A DNA stretch of 64,000 nucleotides from JBBPZA01 sp038199375 (GCA_038199375.1 JBBPZA010000059.1:37294-101293); one strand, 5' to 3'; shown: positions 43,308 to 52,403, numbered from the stretch's first letter. The notes: a model not told the origin generated them from the sequence alone. Program-made: numbers and translations.

Positions 43308-44104
43308 GCCGCCGCGCCGGGGACCGCCGCGAGCAGCGCTCGGGTGTACGGGTGGCGGGGATGGCCGTAGAGCTCGTCGGCGTCGGCGAGCTCGACGATC
43401 TTGCCGAGGTGCATCACCGCGACGCGGTCGCACATGTGGCGCACCACCGCCAGGTCGTGCGCGATGAGCACGAGCGTCAGGCCCAGCTCGCGCTGCAGTT
43501 GGCGGAGCAGGTTGAGGATCTGCGCCTGGATTGAGACGTCCAGCGCCGAGACGGGCTCGTCGGCGACGATGAGCTTTGGCTCGAGCGCCAGCGCGCGCGC
43601 GACCCCGATGCGCTGGCGCTGCCCGCCCGAGAACTCGTGGGGGTGGCGGTTGTAGTGCTCGGGGCTCAGGCCGACGCGCTCCATGAGCTCTGCGACGGCG
43701 CGCCTGCGCGCCCCCTCGCCCTTGCGCAGGCCGTGGACGGCGAAGGGCTCGCCGATGATCGACCCGACCGTCTTGCGCGGGTTCAGCGACGAGTATGGGT
43801 CCTGGAAGATCATCTGCATCTCGCGCCGCAGGGCCTTGAGGCGCTCGCCCTTGCGCGCGCGGAGGTCCTCTCCCTCGAAGGCGATCGTCCCCGAGGTGGG
43901 CTCGAGCAGGGCCAGCATCAGCCGCGCGGTCGTGCTCTTGCCGCATCCGCTCTCGCCCACGATGCCCAGCGTCTCACCGCGGCGAACGTCGAAGGAGACG
44001 CCGTCGACGGCCCGTACCGCGCCGATCCGCCTCTGGAAGACGACCCCGCGGGTGATCGGAAAGTGCTTGACGAGATCTCTCACCTCGACGAGATTGTCGG
44101 TCAC
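43262..44104 (-). CDS. oppF: oligopeptide ABC transporter ATPase (OppF-like), shortened C-terminus
   Basis: A 280-residue ATPase: GIVGESGCGKSTTARLML (Walker A), FQDPYSSLNPR, HEFSGGQRQRIGVARAL signature and LIVADEPVSALDVS Walker B. Family members have about 320-330 residues with a C-terminal region ('PPSGCxFHxRCP'). Here the sequence ends soon after HPYTRALLAAVPG in a Ser-Pro run read from the convergent gene's GAGGGC repeat. The ATPase core is complete, so function may be kept. GTG start overlaps oppD stop. Confidence 0.9.
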   Translation of the reverse strand: MTDNLVEVRDLVKHFPITRGVVFQRRIGAVRAVDGVSFDVRRGETLGIVGESGCGKSTTARLMLALLEPTSGTIAFEGEDLRARKGERLKALRREMQMIFQDPYSSLNPRKTVGSIIGEPFAVHGLRKGEGARRRAVAELMERVGLSPEHYNRHPHEFSGGQRQRIGVARALALEPKLIVADEPVSALDVSIQAQILNLLRQLQRELGLTLVLIAHDLAVVRHMCDRVAVMHLGKIVELADADELYGHPRHPYTRALLAAVPGAAAHSSSPSPSPSPSSS

Positions 44105-45135
44105 CTCGCCCCTCCTTCGGCCGGCGCAGCGAGCTCACGCCACAGGCGCCTTCGGGTCGTGGCAGGAAGCAGGCAGCGCACGTCGTGAACCACGGCCCCG
44201 GGTGCGGGGTCGAGCTGGGGGTGCACGCGCCGGTGGGCCTCGCGGACGTAGGGGCAGCGGGGATGGAAGGCGCAGCCCGACGGCGGGGCGAGCAGCGACG
44301 GCGGGCTGCCGGCGATGGGCACGAGCTCCTCGCCGCGAGGGCGGTCCAGTCGAGGGATCGAGCGAAGGAGCCCCCACGTGTAGGGATGCTCGGGAGCGGT
44401 GAGGATCGCCTCCCTGGATCCTCGCTCGACGACCTCGCCCGCGTACATGACGGCGATCTCGTCGGTCACCTGGGCCACGACGCCGAGGTCGTGGGTGAGG
44501 AGCACGAGGGCCATCCCGAGCTCCTCGCGCAGGCGCGCGAGCAGGTCGAGGATCTGGGCCTGGACGGTCACGTCGAGCGCCGTGGTGGGCTCGTCGGCGA
44601 TCAACAGCTCGGGGTCGTTGGCCAGCGCCATGGCGATCATCGCCCGCTGGCGCATGCCCCCCGAGTACTCGTGCGGGTAGGCGTCGACCCGACGGCGCGG
44701 CTCGGGGATGCCGACGAGGGCGAGGAGCTCCACGGCTCGCTCGCGGGCAGCCGTCCTGGTCATCGTCTGGTGCGCCTTGAGCGCCTCGACGAGCTGCCGC
44801 CCCACGCGGTAGAAGGGATGCATGGAGGACTGTGGGTCCTGGAAGATCATCGCGATGCGCCGGCCGCGTACGGCGCGCAGCTCGGACTCCCGCGCGCCGA
44901 CCAGGTCGCGGCCCTCGAAGCGGATCTCGCCCGCGATCTCCGCGTTGGGCCCCCGCGTCAGGCCGAGCACGGTGAGCATCGCCACGCTCTTGCCCGATCC
45001 CGACTCGCCGACTATCCCGAGCGCCCCACCCGGGGCGACCTGGAGCGAGAGGCCGCGGACCGCCTGCACGAGGCCGTCGTCGGTGCGGAAGCCGACGCGA
45101 AGGTCCTCGATCGCGAGAAGCGGATCCGCGCTCAT
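44101..45135 (-). CDS. oppD: oligopeptide ABC transporter ATPase (OppD-like)
   Basis: A 344-residue ATPase: IVGESGSGKSVAMLTVLGL (Walker A), IFQDPQSSMHPFYRVG, HEYSGGMRQRAMIAMALA, LLIADEPTTALDVTVQ, and the full C-terminal motif LLAPPSGCAFHPRCPYVREA that its partner lacks. It energises peptide import with OppF. ATG 45135 overlaps the oppB stop. Confidence 0.93.
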   Translation of the reverse strand: MSADPLLAIEDLRVGFRTDDGLVQAVRGLSLQVAPGGALGIVGESGSGKSVAMLTVLGLTRGPNAEIAGEIRFEGRDLVGARESELRAVRGRRIAMIFQDPQSSMHPFYRVGRQLVEALKAHQTMTRTAARERAVELLALVGIPEPRRRVDAYPHEYSGGMRQRAMIAMALANDPELLIADEPTTALDVTVQAQILDLLARLREELGMALVLLTHDLGVVAQVTDEIAVMYAGEVVERGSREAILTAPEHPYTWGLLRSIPRLDRPRGEELVPIAGSPPSLLAPPSGCAFHPRCPYVREAHRRVHPQLDPAPGAVVHDVRCLLPATTRRRLWRELAAPAEGGAR

Positions 45136-46097
45136 CCGACGCGCACCCTCGGGTCCAGGAACCCGTAGAGGACGTCGACGACGAGGTTTGCGAGGATGAT
45201 GAACAGCGCGCCGATGAGCACCGTGCCCTGGATCATCGGCAGGTCGGCGCCGCGGATGGCCGAGAACGCGAGCCGCCCGACGCCGGGGATGTTGAACACG
45301 GTCTCGGTGAGGATGGCCCCGCCGAGCAGGATGCCGATGTCGAGCCCGAGCAGGGTCACCACCGGAGTGATCGCGCTGCGCACCCCGTGTCGCCACACCA
45401 CCGAACGCTCTCTCAGACCCTTCGCCCGTGCGGTCCGGATGTAGTCCTCGGAGAGCACGTCGCGCAGGTTGCCCCGCAGCAGGCGCGCGTAGAAGGCGGC
45501 GGCGGTCGCCGCGAGCACGAGCCAGGGCAGCAGGAGCGATCCGAACCACCCCGCCGGGCTCTCGGTCAGGGGGACGTAGCTGCCCGAGCCTTTGAAGACG
45601 GGAAAGCGGCCGATGTCATCGGCGAAGAGGTAGAGCACGACGAGTCCCAGCCAGTACACCGGCGCCGAGATGGCGACGAGCGCGGCGCCCATCGCGATGC
45701 GGTCGATCCACGACCGCCTTCGCGTCGCCGAGACGACGCCGACGGGGATCCCGACCGCGATCCACACGACTGCCGCCCCGAGCACGAGGGAGGCGGTCGC
45801 GGGGATCCGGTCGAAGATCTGCTCGCGCACCGACGCGTCGTTGCGGTAGCTGAAGCCGAAGTCGAAGTGGAAGAGGAGCCGCTCCATGTACTTCGCGTAC
45901 TGGACGTACCAGGGCTCGTCGAGGCCGAGCGTGTCGCGGATGGACTCGAGTAGCGCCTGGTTGCCCGAGCGTGCGCCGGCCCGCAGGACCGCCGGATCGG
46001 CGCTGGGCAGCGCGTAGAAGATGACGAACGTCAGGAAGCTGACGACGAGCACCAGGAAGGCTGCCCACAGCAGACGTCGGAGGATGTAGGTGACCAT
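45132..46097 (-). CDS. oppB: oligopeptide ABC transporter permease (OppB-like)
   Basis: A 321-residue permease: N-terminal TM YILRRLLWAAFLVLVVSFL, GLDEPWYVQYAKYM, DFGFSYRNDASV, then the permease core with the EAA-loop DYIRTARAKGLRERSVVWRH and ILTETVFNIPGVGRLAFSAI. Belongs to the operon with oppC-oppA-oppB-oppD-oppF order. Confidence 0.93.
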   Translation of the reverse strand: MVTYILRRLLWAAFLVLVVSFLTFVIFYALPSADPAVLRAGARSGNQALLESIRDTLGLDEPWYVQYAKYMERLLFHFDFGFSYRNDASVREQIFDRIPATASLVLGAAVVWIAVGIPVGVVSATRRRSWIDRIAMGAALVAISAPVYWLGLVVLYLFADDIGRFPVFKGSGSYVPLTESPAGWFGSLLLPWLVLAATAAAFYARLLRGNLRDVLSEDYIRTARAKGLRERSVVWRHGVRSAITPVVTLLGLDIGILLGGAILTETVFNIPGVGRLAFSAIRGADLPMIQGTVLIGALFIILANLVVDVLYGFLDPRVRVG

Positions 46098-46159
46098 GTC
46101 GCCTTCTGGGGCCCGGGACTCGGGAGGCCCGGGCGCCGCTCACGGGGAGATCGCGGCTC

Positions 46160-47905
46160 TCACTTGATCGAGGTGAACGACAGGTCCCACTGGGCGTTCC
46201 AGCGCGCGATGGCTCCCTGGACGTCGGAGGAGGCGATGTTCGCCTGCTTGTCCCAGATCCACGGGACGGCGGGCGCCTGGGCCATGACCATCCGGTCGAT
46301 CTTTCCCCACGCCTTGTCGCGCCGGGCCTGGCCGGTGATCTTCTTGGCGTCGTCGATCGCCTCGTTGATGGCCGGAAAGTCGAGCTGGGGCCAGTTGGAG
46401 TTGTTCTCGGGGACGATCGACTCGCCGCTGAACGTCGGATCGAACCAGGCCTGGCCGTCGGCGAAGTCGGGCAACCACCCCACGTTGGGGCACACCGCCA
46501 CCCTCGCTTCGGGCACGTTGCAGAACTTCGAGAACATCGTGTCGTGCGGAACCTGGCGGAAGTCGACCTCAAAGCCGAGCTTCTGGAGCTGGCTCTGAAA
46601 GACCTCCGCGGTCCTGGCGCCGACGCCGCTGTCGTCGCCGACCATCGTCAAGGTCTCCGAGCCGGTGTACCTGCCGCTCGCATAGCCGGCCTTCTTCATG
46701 TACTCGGCGGCGAGCGCCATGCTGCCGTCGGGGTTCTGGATGAAGTCGAGGTTCGGGCCCTTCATCCCCCCGGCCTCCTCGAAGCCGGGCTGGCCCGGCG
46801 CCAGGAAGTGCGTCGCGAGGTCGCCGACGATCGGGCCGCCGCGGGTCAGGCGAAGCGCATTGCGGTCGGAGGCCGCGACGATCGCCTTGCGGACGTTGAC
46901 GTCGTCGAGCGGCTTTACCTTGGTGTTGAGGCTGATGTAGCGGTTGCCCAGCGGGGCGAAGGTGATCTGGCTCTTGCGCCGCTGCACCGCTTCCTTGATG
47001 ACGGGCGGATCGGGCGGGAAGTCACCGTTGATCAGGCCCTTTCCCTTGAGGATCTGCCGCGCGGCGACCGTGGTGTCCTCGTTGCCCATGGTGAGCTCGA
47101 TCCGGTCGAGGTAGGCGGGCCGGAAGTCCGTCGCCGCGCTCCAGTTGGGGTTGCGCACGAGCGTCATGCGCTTGCCGATCTCATACGTGATCCTGCCGTC
47201 CTTGCCGGCCTCGATCATGTACGGGCCCGTCGCCGCCTGGTGGGTGGCGTACTGCGAGGGCGTCTCGGCGTCGTAGCGCTTCGCGTAGTCCTCGGGCACC
47301 GGCGCGGTGATGGGCAGCGACAGCGCCTTGATGAAGGCGCCCGAGGACTCGGAGAGCCTGAAGACGATCGTCTCCTCGTCGGGCGTCTCGATGCCCTTGA
47401 TGTCGGTCGGCTTCTTGCGCCCGGGCTCCGGGGCGCCTTCGACGATCCCGAAGTAGGTGGGCGCGTAGCCGTTGGGCACCGCGGCGGTGAAGGCCCGCTC
47501 GATAGCGTACTTGACGTCGGCGGAGGTCGCGGTGCGATTGACCGGGGGGCCGTATCTGACGCCGGGCTTCAGCTTGACGGTGACCGTGCGGCCGCCGTCC
47601 GACAGCTTTGGCGGTGCGGCCGCGAGATCCGGCGAGGCCACCTCGAGGTTGGTGGGCTCGAACGAGTACAGCGGCCGGTGGACCGCGAAGACCATCATGT
47701 AGTCGGGCTGGTAGAACGCCTCGCCGGGGTCGATGTGCTCCAGGTCATTGGCGAACAGCGCGTTCAGGGTGCCCCCCTTCTTGCCCTTCGCCGGGGCGCC
47801 GGCTCCGATGCCCGTCGCTGCGTCGCCGCCGCCGCACGCGGACCACGTGAGCGCCGTGAGCGCCGCGACCGCAAGGGCGAGCACCCTCCATACGTGCCTG
47901 CTCAT
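46160..47905 (-). CDS. oppA: oligopeptide-binding lipoprotein (OppA-like, SBP family 5)
   Basis: A 581-residue solute-binding lipoprotein. Signal peptide with lipobox ALTWSACGGG (Cys24), then GGTLNALFANDLEHIDPGEA, ATSADVKYAIERAFTAAVPN, NPNWSAATDFRPAYLDRIEL and FDPTFSGESIVPENNSNWPQ, all typical of family 5. GGAG lies six bases before ATG 47905. Lengthy C-terminal part is normal. It captures peptides outside the membrane. Confidence 0.93.
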   Translation of the reverse strand: MSRHVWRVLALAVAALTALTWSACGGGDAATGIGAGAPAKGKKGGTLNALFANDLEHIDPGEAFYQPDYMMVFAVHRPLYSFEPTNLEVASPDLAAAPPKLSDGGRTVTVKLKPGVRYGPPVNRTATSADVKYAIERAFTAAVPNGYAPTYFGIVEGAPEPGRKKPTDIKGIETPDEETIVFRLSESSGAFIKALSLPITAPVPEDYAKRYDAETPSQYATHQAATGPYMIEAGKDGRITYEIGKRMTLVRNPNWSAATDFRPAYLDRIELTMGNEDTTVAARQILKGKGLINGDFPPDPPVIKEAVQRRKSQITFAPLGNRYISLNTKVKPLDDVNVRKAIVAASDRNALRLTRGGPIVGDLATHFLAPGQPGFEEAGGMKGPNLDFIQNPDGSMALAAEYMKKAGYASGRYTGSETLTMVGDDSGVGARTAEVFQSQLQKLGFEVDFRQVPHDTMFSKFCNVPEARVAVCPNVGWLPDFADGQAWFDPTFSGESIVPENNSNWPQLDFPAINEAIDDAKKITGQARRDKAWGKIDRMVMAQAPAVPWIWDKQANIASSDVQGAIARWNAQWDLSFTSIK

Positions 47906-47937
47906 GAGGTCTCCTCTCGAGGTGATGGACTCAAGCG

Positions 47938-48936
47938 TCATCTGTCGGACCGAGGGTCGAGCGCATCGCTGAGCCCGTCGCCGATCAGGTTGAAGGCGAG
48001 GACGGTGAGCAGCAGGGCCACACCGGGGAAGACCATGAACCACCAGGCGGTGTCGAAGCTGCCCTGCGCATCGGCGATCATCTTTCCCCAGCTGGCCTGC
48101 GGCGGCTGGACTCCGACTCCGAGGAACGAGAGCGCGGCCTCGAAGAGGATGTTCTGGGGGACGATCAACGTCGTGTAGACGATGATCGGCGCCACGAGGT
48201 TGGGGAGGATCTCGCGAAAGATGATGCGGGTCTTCGAGGCGCCGAGCGACCGGGCCGCCTCGACGAACTCCTTCTCTCGCAGGGAAAGGACCTGGCCGCG
48301 CACGATCCGGGCCATGTAGGTCCAGTTGACGAAGGCGATCACGAGGATGACCAGCGCGAGCCCGGGCTTGACCGAGCCGCCGAGGCACCCCGACGACCCT
48401 CCGCGGCCAAAGGAGCACGCCGACGCGATGCCGATCGCCAGGAGGAGGATCGGGAACGCGAGCAGGACGTCGATTCCGCGCGAGATCGCCGTGTCCACCC
48501 AGCCGCGGTAGAAGCCGGCGAACATTCCGGCGATGACGCCGATGCCGACCGAGAGCGCCGTGGCGAGGATGGCGACCTCGAGCGAGACACGGGCGCCGTA
48601 GACCGTGCGCGCGAAGACGTCGCGGCCGATTCCGTCGACACCGAAGGGATGCTCTCCGGAAGGGCCGGTTGGCAAGCCGAAGGAGTCCAGCGTGGACTTG
48701 TCGGGCTCGTTGGGGCCGGGGACGCCGGCCAGATGGACGATGAGGGGGGCGAAGATGGCAATGAGGGCGAGGACGACGAGAAAGCCCAGTGCGCACAGCG
48801 CGACCTTGTCGCGCCGCAGGCGCCCCCAGAAGAGCTGCGGCGGCGTACGCGCCGTCACGGCACCACTCTGGATCGTTTCCGTCGCGAAGCGGTTCTCGGC
48901 CGCCTCGCTCCGGGCGTCGACGCCGGGCGTCGTCAT
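47938..48936 (-). CDS. oppC: oligopeptide ABC transporter permease (OppC-like)
   Basis: A 332-residue permease with cytosolic N-tail, LFWGRLRRDKVALCALGFLV first TM, HPFGVDGIGRDVFARTVYGA, and EAA loop EFVEAARSLGASKTRIIFRE. A run of strong AGGAGG purines precedes the ATG. First gene of the operon; 'CSFGRGGSSGCLGGSVKPG' is a loop with two Cys not seen in the usual protein. Confidence 0.92.
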   Translation of the reverse strand: MTTPGVDARSEAAENRFATETIQSGAVTARTPPQLFWGRLRRDKVALCALGFLVVLALIAIFAPLIVHLAGVPGPNEPDKSTLDSFGLPTGPSGEHPFGVDGIGRDVFARTVYGARVSLEVAILATALSVGIGVIAGMFAGFYRGWVDTAISRGIDVLLAFPILLLAIGIASACSFGRGGSSGCLGGSVKPGLALVILVIAFVNWTYMARIVRGQVLSLREKEFVEAARSLGASKTRIIFREILPNLVAPIIVYTTLIVPQNILFEAALSFLGVGVQPPQASWGKMIADAQGSFDTAWWFMVFPGVALLLTVLAFNLIGDGLSDALDPRSDR

Positions 48937-49013
48937 CCCCTCCTCCTATCGTCCTCTTCCCCCTCCTCCTTTACCCCTTCCCGGTTCGGCTCGTGTCCGC
49001 GGTCTCCTGCGCA

Positions 49014-49019
49014 TAGGCT
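49014..49019 (+). promoter_or_regulatory. -10 box TAGGCT for tRNA-Arg
   Basis: TAGGCT ends 11 bases before the first base of the tRNA, within the gap divergent from oppC. Confidence 0.45.
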
Positions 49020-49030
49020 GTCGGGTCATG

Positions 49031-49104
<74 letters not shown>

Positions 49105-49268
49105 CTCCCATAATTACCTGGACCTGCCCAGATTCGAAGGCACACCGGCTGTCTCAGTAGTCTCGTCACTGAGGTGGATGGGAACAAAAGTGGGAACGAG
49201 CCGCCAGCGTTCGGCACGGGCTTGATACGGTGCCGGGCACCGACCTACTCCTTGGCGTTCCCACGCTC

Positions 49269-49759
49269 GTGACCACCAAGCTCGCGGAGACCCGTACTGA
49301 TCACGAAGGCCGTCCGCTGCCTGCAGGCGTCTACGCGGTTGCCAAAGAGGATGGCTCCATCGTCGGCTAACAAAGGTGCGCTGGCGCGAGGAGGACGAGA
49401 ACGGGGTGCGCCGCAATGCCGCGAAGCGGTTCTCGGCGCGAAAGCTCGGCTCGCTCGACCGTGCGCGAAAGGAGGCGCGGGCCTACCGCGAGGGAGCGAT
49501 GGAGATCGCGCGACGGGGAGAGATTGTCTTGCGCTCGGAGGCAGCGGCGCGTATGACCGTCGACGACCTCTTCAAGGAGTGGCTTTCCGAACACGCGGCG
49601 AGGAACCTCTCCGCACGGTACGCGACCGATGCAGTTCGCTGGTGGGACCGCGAAATCGCCGCGCGGTCAATTGCGCGGGTGCGCCCACGGCGCACTCTCG
49701 GGGAGGTCAACTTCCGTTATCGGATCGGGAAGGCCTACAAGGGAAAGCGACGGCTTTGA
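49269..49759 (+). pseudogene. tyrosine recombinase (phage integrase) N-terminal relic
   Basis: Frame one from GTG 49269 reads GRPLPAGVYAVAKEDGSIVG, then a stop; after a two-base shift, VRWREEDENGVRRNAAKRFS, LGSLDRARKEARAYREGAME and TVDDLFKEWLSEHAARNLSA follow, which are the arm-type DNA-binding and core-binding regions of an integrase. The catalytic domain with its Arg-His-Arg-Tyr set is missing. In 49105-49268 I see nothing certain besides a repeated GGGAAC pair at 49189-49206. Confidence 0.75.
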
Positions 49760-49939
49760 CGCGGGCAGATCGTTACGGTGCGCAGCGCGCGCTCGACTGC
49801 CAGCCGCGGACTGCCCGACGACGTCGGCGGGCACTACGGGCTCTGCTCGACCGGCGCGAGGGCCGCCCGCGCTGGCGTTCAGGTTTATGCAGCCTGATGA
49901 GCGCTCGCGACGCTCCCGGTGCACAGAAGCATTGTCTGG

Positions 49940-50217
49940 AGGGCGCCCTGCGGTCAGCACGTCCAGCAGCTCGTTGATCTTCAGCGAGCGAGCGAGCGGA
50001 TCGGGCACGGCTAGATGCTCTTCAATCGCGTAGCGGTTGCGGCGGCCATTTCGCTCGCGAGAGACATAGCCGGACGCGACGAGCTCTCCCCGATGCGATG
50101 CGCCGCGCGCTCGGTGATCCCGATCGCGTTCCCGATCTCCCACAGGCGAACGTCAGGGTCATTCGCGATGCACAGCAGCACTCGGGCGTGCTTGGTCAGG
50201 AACCTCCAGCGAGGCTC
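49940..50217 (-). pseudogene. winged-helix (MarR-like) regulator with a frameshift
   Basis: On the minus strand EPRWRFLTKHARVLLCIAND, PDVRLWEIGNAIGITERAAH and RI are followed, after loss of one base near 50090, by GELVASGYVSRERNGRRNRY and AIEEHLAVPDPLARSLKINE. Together they form a complete helix-turn-helix with wing and C-terminal helix of a common actinobacterial small regulator. The gene has no in-frame full-length product. Confidence 0.7.
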
Positions 50218-50245
50218 AACCCTTCGGCAGGAATCCAGATTGATA

Positions 50246-50274
50246 TTGAAACGGAAGTTTGACTTCCAGTTAGA
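50246..50274 (+). promoter_or_regulatory. promoter with palindrome in its spacer
   Basis: TTGAAA (50246-50251), 17-base spacer and GTTAGA (50269-50274). The spacer holds the palindrome GGAAGT-TTG-ACTTCC (50253-50267), a plausible repressor site. It faces the LPXTG gene and starts about 35 bases from the broken regulator, which might have bound it. Confidence 0.5.
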
Positions 50275-50294
50275 CAGGGAAAGGTCTTCTAACG

Positions 50295-50648
50295 ATGAAG
50301 GCGATGACTACAAGACTTACGGTGCTGCTCGTCGCCTTCGTACCGTCGCTGGGCTTAGCGGCACCGGCCATGGCGCAGACCGGCGGCGGCTACAGCGACG
50401 AAGTTGCAGTCGTCGAGACCCAAGCCGGCGGCGGCAACGGCGATCCCAACGGCGGGGGGAACGGGGCAGCAACCGGTACGGCGAACGATCCCGGCAACCT
50501 GCCGTTCACGGGGTTCGACCTCGGACTGATCGGCGGCGGCGGGGTCCTGGTGCTGGGCGCCCTCATCGGCATGCGCCTCCTCACTCGCGGCGCGCAGCCA
50601 GACCAGACATTCGCGCCGAGCCGGAGACGACAGAGCCCGGCGGCCTAG
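50295..50648 (+). CDS. small secreted protein with LPXTG cell-wall anchor
   Basis: A 117-residue protein: signal peptide (TRLTVLLVAFVPSLGLAAPAMA, cleavage after AMA), a Gly/Asn-rich mature part of about 40 residues, then the sorting signal LPFTG, a hydrophobic stretch and RLLTRGAQ, with a longer than usual basic tail. A sortase would link it to peptidoglycan; none is in the window. Either ATG 50295 or 50304 may start it. It is next to the exopolysaccharide locus and may serve the cell envelope. Confidence 0.8.
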   Translation: MKAMTTRLTVLLVAFVPSLGLAAPAMAQTGGGYSDEVAVVETQAGGGNGDPNGGGNGAATGTANDPGNLPFTGFDLGLIGGGGVLVLGALIGMRLLTRGAQPDQTFAPSRRRQSPAA

Positions 50649-50761
50649 CCAGAAGAATTGGAGCTCGCGCGACCGCTTTCTGGCCATTCATGGGTCAGTT
50701 GAGGGGCGGCGCGGGAGGGCTTTTCAAGCCCTCTGCAAGTATGCCGATGAGGCTATGAGTG

Positions 50762-50821
50762 TATGATGACGCTCTTGAGAGCGTGCGAGGGTGGACTGGG
50801 TCCCAAGAGGGATGACCCAGT
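50762..50821 (+). promoter_or_regulatory. promoter and two hairpins before the sugar transferase gene
   Basis: TATGAT (50762-50767) could be a -10 box. Downstream lie ACGCTCT-TG-AGAGCGT (50769-50784) and ACTGGGTC / GACCCAGT (50795-50802, 50814-50821), an 8-bp stem with an 11-base loop. Unlike most genes here, this one has a structured leader and a strong ribosome site. Confidence 0.45.
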
Positions 50822-50823
50822 GT

Positions 50824-50901
50824 AGGACAGGGAGGTCGCAGTGCAGGACAGGGAGGTCGCAGCGCAGGACAGGGAGGTCGCAGCGCAGGACAGGGAGGTC
50901 G
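50824..50901 (+). repeat. 21-bp tandem repeat over the start of the sugar transferase gene
   Basis: AGGACAGGGAGGTCGCAGNGC occurs three times in full, plus a partial fourth copy. The first copy carries the ribosome site (GGGAGGT) and the GTG start; in later copies the GTG has become GCG and the unit encodes the heptad QDREVAA. Unit gain or loss stays in frame. Confidence 0.85.
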
Positions 50902-52373
50902 AGGACAGACCTCCGTTGACTGCGGAGGTCGATGGCGCGTCCGCGGGCCCGGGCCTGTCCCGGCTGGTGAACACCCTCCTCGAGGATCGTGGCTGGCCGT
51001 TGCTCAAGCTGGCAAGCGACGCGCTGTTGCTCACGGTAGGAATCCTCGCGGCCCTAGCGGGCGCGCCGGCGGACCTGGGCTCGGACGGGCGCTTCCTCGT
51101 GTGGCTCTTTCCGCCTCTCACCCTCGCTCTGCTCGCGGCTCGAAAGAGCTACCGCGCGCGGTTTCAGGTGCAGATCTTCGAGGGGGTGGGCGGGACGGTC
51201 GGCGCGATGTCCGTCGTTGCCTCCTTCCTCGTCGCCGTGGCCGCGTGGTCGAAGCCCGACTCGGACCCCGCCCAGCTGATGTCCCGCGCTTGGGTGTTCA
51301 GCACAGTCTACGTGATCGCCGGCAGGATCCTGCTGGCGATCGTTCAGCGCCGGGCGCGCACGGAAGGACTGATCGCCCGTCGCACGCTGGTGGTGGGGGC
51401 CGGACAGGTCGGCGCCCAGGTCGAGCGCAGGCTGCGCGAGCAGCCCCAGCTCGGCCTGCGGCTCGCGGGCTTCCTCGACGGCGATCCGCCGCCCGAGGAG
51501 ATGGTCCCGGGCCGGGAAGCTCCGGTGCTCGGAGGCCCGGGCGACCTGCCCCGGATCCTCGAGGAGGAGCGAATCGAGCACGTGGTGCTGGCCTTCACCA
51601 ACGAGCCGGACAGCTCCCTCTACCCCGTGATCCGACACTGCGAGGCCCGCGGTGTGGAGGTCACCCTCGTGCCGCGGCTGTTCGAGGGAGTGAACATGCA
51701 GGTCAAGCTCGAGCACATCGGGGGGCTGCCCCTGTTCGGCCTGCGCTCGGTCGACCCGAGGGGCTGGCGATTCTCGCTCAAACACGGCATGGACCGCGTG
51801 GTGGCCGGTTTCCTGCTGCTGCTCCTCTCGCCGGTCCTGCTGATCGCCGCCGTCCTTGTGCGGCTGAGCTCGCCCGGGCCGGTGCTCTTCCGCCAGCTGC
51901 GGATGGGCCGCGACGGCCGGCCGTTCGAGATGCTCAAGTTCCGCTCGATGCGCCCGCTGGACCCGCGGGCGAAGCTGCCAGACGAGTGGATCGTCGCCGG
52001 CCGGGACACTGCGCCCGGAGGCATCGAGGGGGACGATCGCCGCTCGAGGGTGGGCAAGTTCCTGCGGGCCACCTCGCTCGACGAGCTGCCCCAGCTGATC
52101 AACGTGGCGAAGGGCGAGATGAGCCTCGTCGGCCCGCGCCCGGAGCGGCCCGAGTTCGTCGAGCTCTTCGAGGAACAGGTCGACCGCTACGGCGACCGCG
52201 TGCGGGTGAAGGCCGGCATGACCGGCTGGGCGCAGGTGCACGGGCTGCGCGGAAAGACATCCCTGACCGACCGGGTCGAGTGGGACCTCTACTACATCGA
52301 GAACTGGTCGCTCGGCCTCGATCTGAAGATCCTTGCCATGACCTTCGGTACCCTGTTCCACCGCGCGGAGTAG
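50841..52373 (+). CDS. polyprenyl-phosphate sugar-1-phosphate transferase (exopolysaccharide priming)
   Basis: A 510-residue WbaP/WcaJ-like enzyme. After the QDREVAA repeat come four TM helices, a Rossmann-like domain (LVVGAGQVGAQVERRL), then the catalytic sugar transferase domain from about 310: LKHGMDRVVAGFLLLLLSPV, LLFRQLRMGRDGRPFEMLKFRSM-type region, FLRATSLDELPQLINVAKGE, MSLVGPRPERPEF and RVKAGMTGWAQVHG. It links the first sugar phosphate to undecaprenyl phosphate. Confidence 0.92.
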   Translation: MQDREVAAQDREVAAQDREVEDRPPLTAEVDGASAGPGLSRLVNTLLEDRGWPLLKLASDALLLTVGILAALAGAPADLGSDGRFLVWLFPPLTLALLAARKSYRARFQVQIFEGVGGTVGAMSVVASFLVAVAAWSKPDSDPAQLMSRAWVFSTVYVIAGRILLAIVQRRARTEGLIARRTLVVGAGQVGAQVERRLREQPQLGLRLAGFLDGDPPPEEMVPGREAPVLGGPGDLPRILEEERIEHVVLAFTNEPDSSLYPVIRHCEARGVEVTLVPRLFEGVNMQVKLEHIGGLPLFGLRSVDPRGWRFSLKHGMDRVVAGFLLLLLSPVLLIAAVLVRLSSPGPVLFRQLRMGRDGRPFEMLKFRSMRPLDPRAKLPDEWIVAGRDTAPGGIEGDDRRSRVGKFLRATSLDELPQLINVAKGEMSLVGPRPERPEFVELFEEQVDRYGDRVRVKAGMTGWAQVHGLRGKTSLTDRVEWDLYYIENWSLGLDLKILAMTFGTLFHRAE

Positions 52374-52403
52374 CGCTCTCGCGGCCACCGGCCGTCTCTC
52401 CGG

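Noticed and set aside
42281..43534. A 417-codon plus-strand frame through dtd, the lipoprotein and the following gene
   Set aside because: It crosses several better supported genes in other frames and is Arg-rich without domain character.
49189..49206. GGGAAC-AAAAGT-GGGAAC as an attachment site
   Set aside because: The repeat is only six bases and does not match the tRNA end; no second copy was seen.
50824..50901. 21-bp repeats as a CRISPR array
   Set aside because: No spacers, and the repeats are part of a coding start.
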